Of a stretch of DNA of 64,000 nucleotides, positions 63,006 to 64,000 are shown one piece after another. Both the position numbers and the translations under genes were made by a program. Source of the DNA: Actinomycetota bacterium. GTDB taxonomy: Bacteria > Actinomycetota > Acidimicrobiia > Acidimicrobiales > Ilumatobacteraceae. The stretch spans positions 124,001-188,000 of the forward strand of contig JAUSLV010000026.1 of the NCBI GenBank assembly GCA_030645495.1, read 5' to 3'. Numbering within the stretch: the first letter of the stretch is position 1; every line of letters starts with the position of its first letter. The notes below the pieces were generated by a model. That model was given only the letters and a program-made list of their open reading frames with translations, did no database searches and was not told where the DNA came from.

Positions 63006-63797
63006 TCAGGCCTTCTTCGGCGGTCGCGGCACGAACGGGCTGGTGCTGGCCACATATTCCACGTAGCCCTCGCGGCGTTTCACCAGGCTCTTCTCCAGCA
63101 GCGTCACGCCACTGACCCGACGCAGGAACACGGTCATCACCACGGCGCCGACGATGCCCCAGCGGCCCACCGGCACCTCGGCGGCCACGATGGCGATGCC
63201 CCACCACACGCAGGCGTCGCCGAAGTAGTTCGGGTGCCGGGTGTACTTCCACAACCCCTTGTCCATCACCCTGCCGGCGTTGGCCGGGTCCTTCTTGAAG
63301 TGGGCCAGCTGCGCGTCGCCGACCGCCTCGAAGAACAGGCCAACCAGCCACACGACCACGCCGATCCAGGCGAGTGCGCCGATGCTGTCGTCCGCCGAGG
63401 CCTGGCCCAACTGCACGGGCAGCGACACCAGGAACATGATGGTCGCCTGCACGCCGAACACAGTGCCGAGGCTGACCAACCAGAAGCGCTGGCCCCAGTG
63501 CTTGCGCATCGACTTGTAGCGGTAGTCCTCGCCCTTGCCGTGGTTGCGCCAGAAGAGGTAGCCGCTGAGGCGCAGGCCCCAGATCGAGGTCAGCGCCACC
63601 AGCAGGTTCTGACGACTGGCGACGCCGTCGACATTCAGCCGCACGGCCCACGCCACCAGCACGAAACCGAAGCCCCACACGATGTCGACGATCGAGGCGT
63701 TCTTCAGGAGCACACTCAGGATCCAGGTACTCACCATGAGCACCGCGATCGTGAACGCGGCCCAGCCCATCGGGATGGTGGCAGCGACGGCGAACAT
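63006..63797 (-). CDS. DUF1295 (steroid 5-alpha-reductase-like) membrane protein
   Basis: 263 residues, about seven membrane helices. Family marks are SIVDIVWGFGFVLVAW, LWGLRLSGYLFWRN-type block (IWGLRLSGYLFWRN), and the C-terminal GLWKYTRHPNYFGDACVWWG with a later LLEKSLVKRREGYVEYV. The fold is shared with sterol/steroid reductases and isoprenylcysteine methyltransferases; substrate in bacteria is unknown, a lipid is likely. The ATG at 63797 follows a TAAGGAG ribosome site that overlaps the upstream gene's stop, so the two minus-strand genes are co-transcribed. Confidence 0.88.
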   Translation of the reverse strand: MFAVAATIPMGWAAFTIAVLMVSTWILSVLLKNASIVDIVWGFGFVLVAWAVRLNVDGVASRQNLLVALTSIWGLRLSGYLFWRNHGKGEDYRYKSMRKHWGQRFWLVSLGTVFGVQATIMFLVSLPVQLGQASADDSIGALAWIGVVVWLVGLFFEAVGDAQLAHFKKDPANAGRVMDKGLWKYTRHPNYFGDACVWWGIAIVAAEVPVGRWGIVGAVVMTVFLRRVSGVTLLEKSLVKRREGYVEYVASTSPFVPRPPKKA

Positions 63798-63805
63798 CGG
63801 TCTCC

Positions 63806-64000
63806 TTAGGGGTTGAGCAACTGGTGCACAGCGGCGTCGGCCTGTAGCCACTGGTGGTCGAGCCAGGCGGTGAAACCCTCGCCGGCGGGAACCTGTTCCC
63901 GGCGAACGCGAATTGCGTGGAACTGCACCGGCAGCGGACGGCTGGAGAGGTGACGCAGGATGCCGCCGAACGTGTCGAGGCCATCGAAGCCCACATGCCA
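63806..64000 (-). CDS. C-terminal end of a probable acyltransferase (cut by window edge)
   Basis: Only the last 64 residues are in the window, with no start. The segment WHVGFDGLDTFGGILRHLS, then a beta strand PVQFHAIRVRREQVP and FTAWLDHQWLQADAAV, resembles the C-terminal end of LPLAT/AGPAT-like acyltransferases, where a strand and a W-L-x-x-x-W helix close the domain. The call is tentative. TAA at 63806-63808 overlaps the next ribosome site. Confidence 0.5.
   Translation of the reverse strand, partial: WHVGFDGLDTFGGILRHLSSRPLPVQFHAIRVRREQVPAGEGFTAWLDHQWLQADAAVHQLLNP

Overview
The window is 64 kb of GC-rich chromosome from an actinobacterium. The evidence is a mycothiol ligase (mshC), a Bpa/PafE-type proteasome activator, DivIVA and SepF with no ftsA, an F420:NADP reductase-like protein, a translational T-box in front of ileS, and a 6C-like small RNA. 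Placement near Acidimicrobiia is only an impression from gene content. I see no mobile element, CRISPR array, rRNA or tRNA gene. Genes are dense, and many neighbours overlap by ATGA/GTGA or TGATG.

Layout. 1-6311: a MoxR/DUF58 pair on the minus strand (DUF58 cut by the window edge), diverging from a ROK-family gene, an acyl-CoA dehydrogenase, a small conserved protein, an HNH nuclease, a lipoate-ligase-like protein and a lipoprotein. 6312-25203: the division and cell-wall (dcw) cluster mraZ-rsmH-ftsL-ftsI-murE-mraY-murD-ftsW-murG-murC-murB-ftsQ-ftsZ-pgeF-yggS-sepF-divIVA. murF is missing between murE and mraY. 25204-31264: T-box, ileS, a DUF167 gene, a cysteine-less DksA-like protein with a histone-H1-like tail, lspA and an rluD-type pseudouridine synthase. 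31287-40330: an Rrf2 regulator, a phosphodiesterase, bpa, dnaE1, an unknown gene, a nitroreductase, and an OB-fold/thiolase pair. 40394-51008: lipoproteins, a DUF255 thioredoxin-like protein, an InhA-type fabI, an F420 reductase-like gene, mshC, plsC, thrS, a CAP-domain protein, a HIT protein and a GNAT. 51051-57475: a quinone oxidoreductase, a sulfite-oxidase-type molybdoenzyme, citrate synthase, an acyl-CoA carboxylase carboxyltransferase, a LysR regulator and the 6C-like RNA. 57499-64000: a HAD/acyltransferase fusion, a five-gene envelope operon (DUF4129, small membrane protein, MoxR, DUF58, membrane protein), a DUF1295 protein and the tail of a probable acyltransferase.

How it fits together. 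The dcw block makes lipid II from UDP-MurNAc precursors (MurB, C, D, E, MraY, MurG) and builds the septal machine (FtsZ, SepF, FtsQ, FtsL, FtsW, FtsI, DivIVA). PgeF guards precursor fidelity and LspA matures the several lipoproteins. FabI, PlsC, the HAD-PlsC fusion, the carboxyltransferase, acyl-CoA dehydrogenase and thiolase form a scattered lipid-metabolism set.

Regulation visible in the sequence. At least 18 start codons lie only 6-9 nt downstream of a TANNNT -10 hexamer, which points to widespread leaderless transcription. Leadered exceptions carry structure: a promoter with TGGG repeats before mraZ, a hairpin-rich spacer before rsmH, a palindrome before ftsZ, the ileS T-box, and a 5' hairpin before dnaE1. 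An 8-codon leaderless ORF is coupled to plsC.
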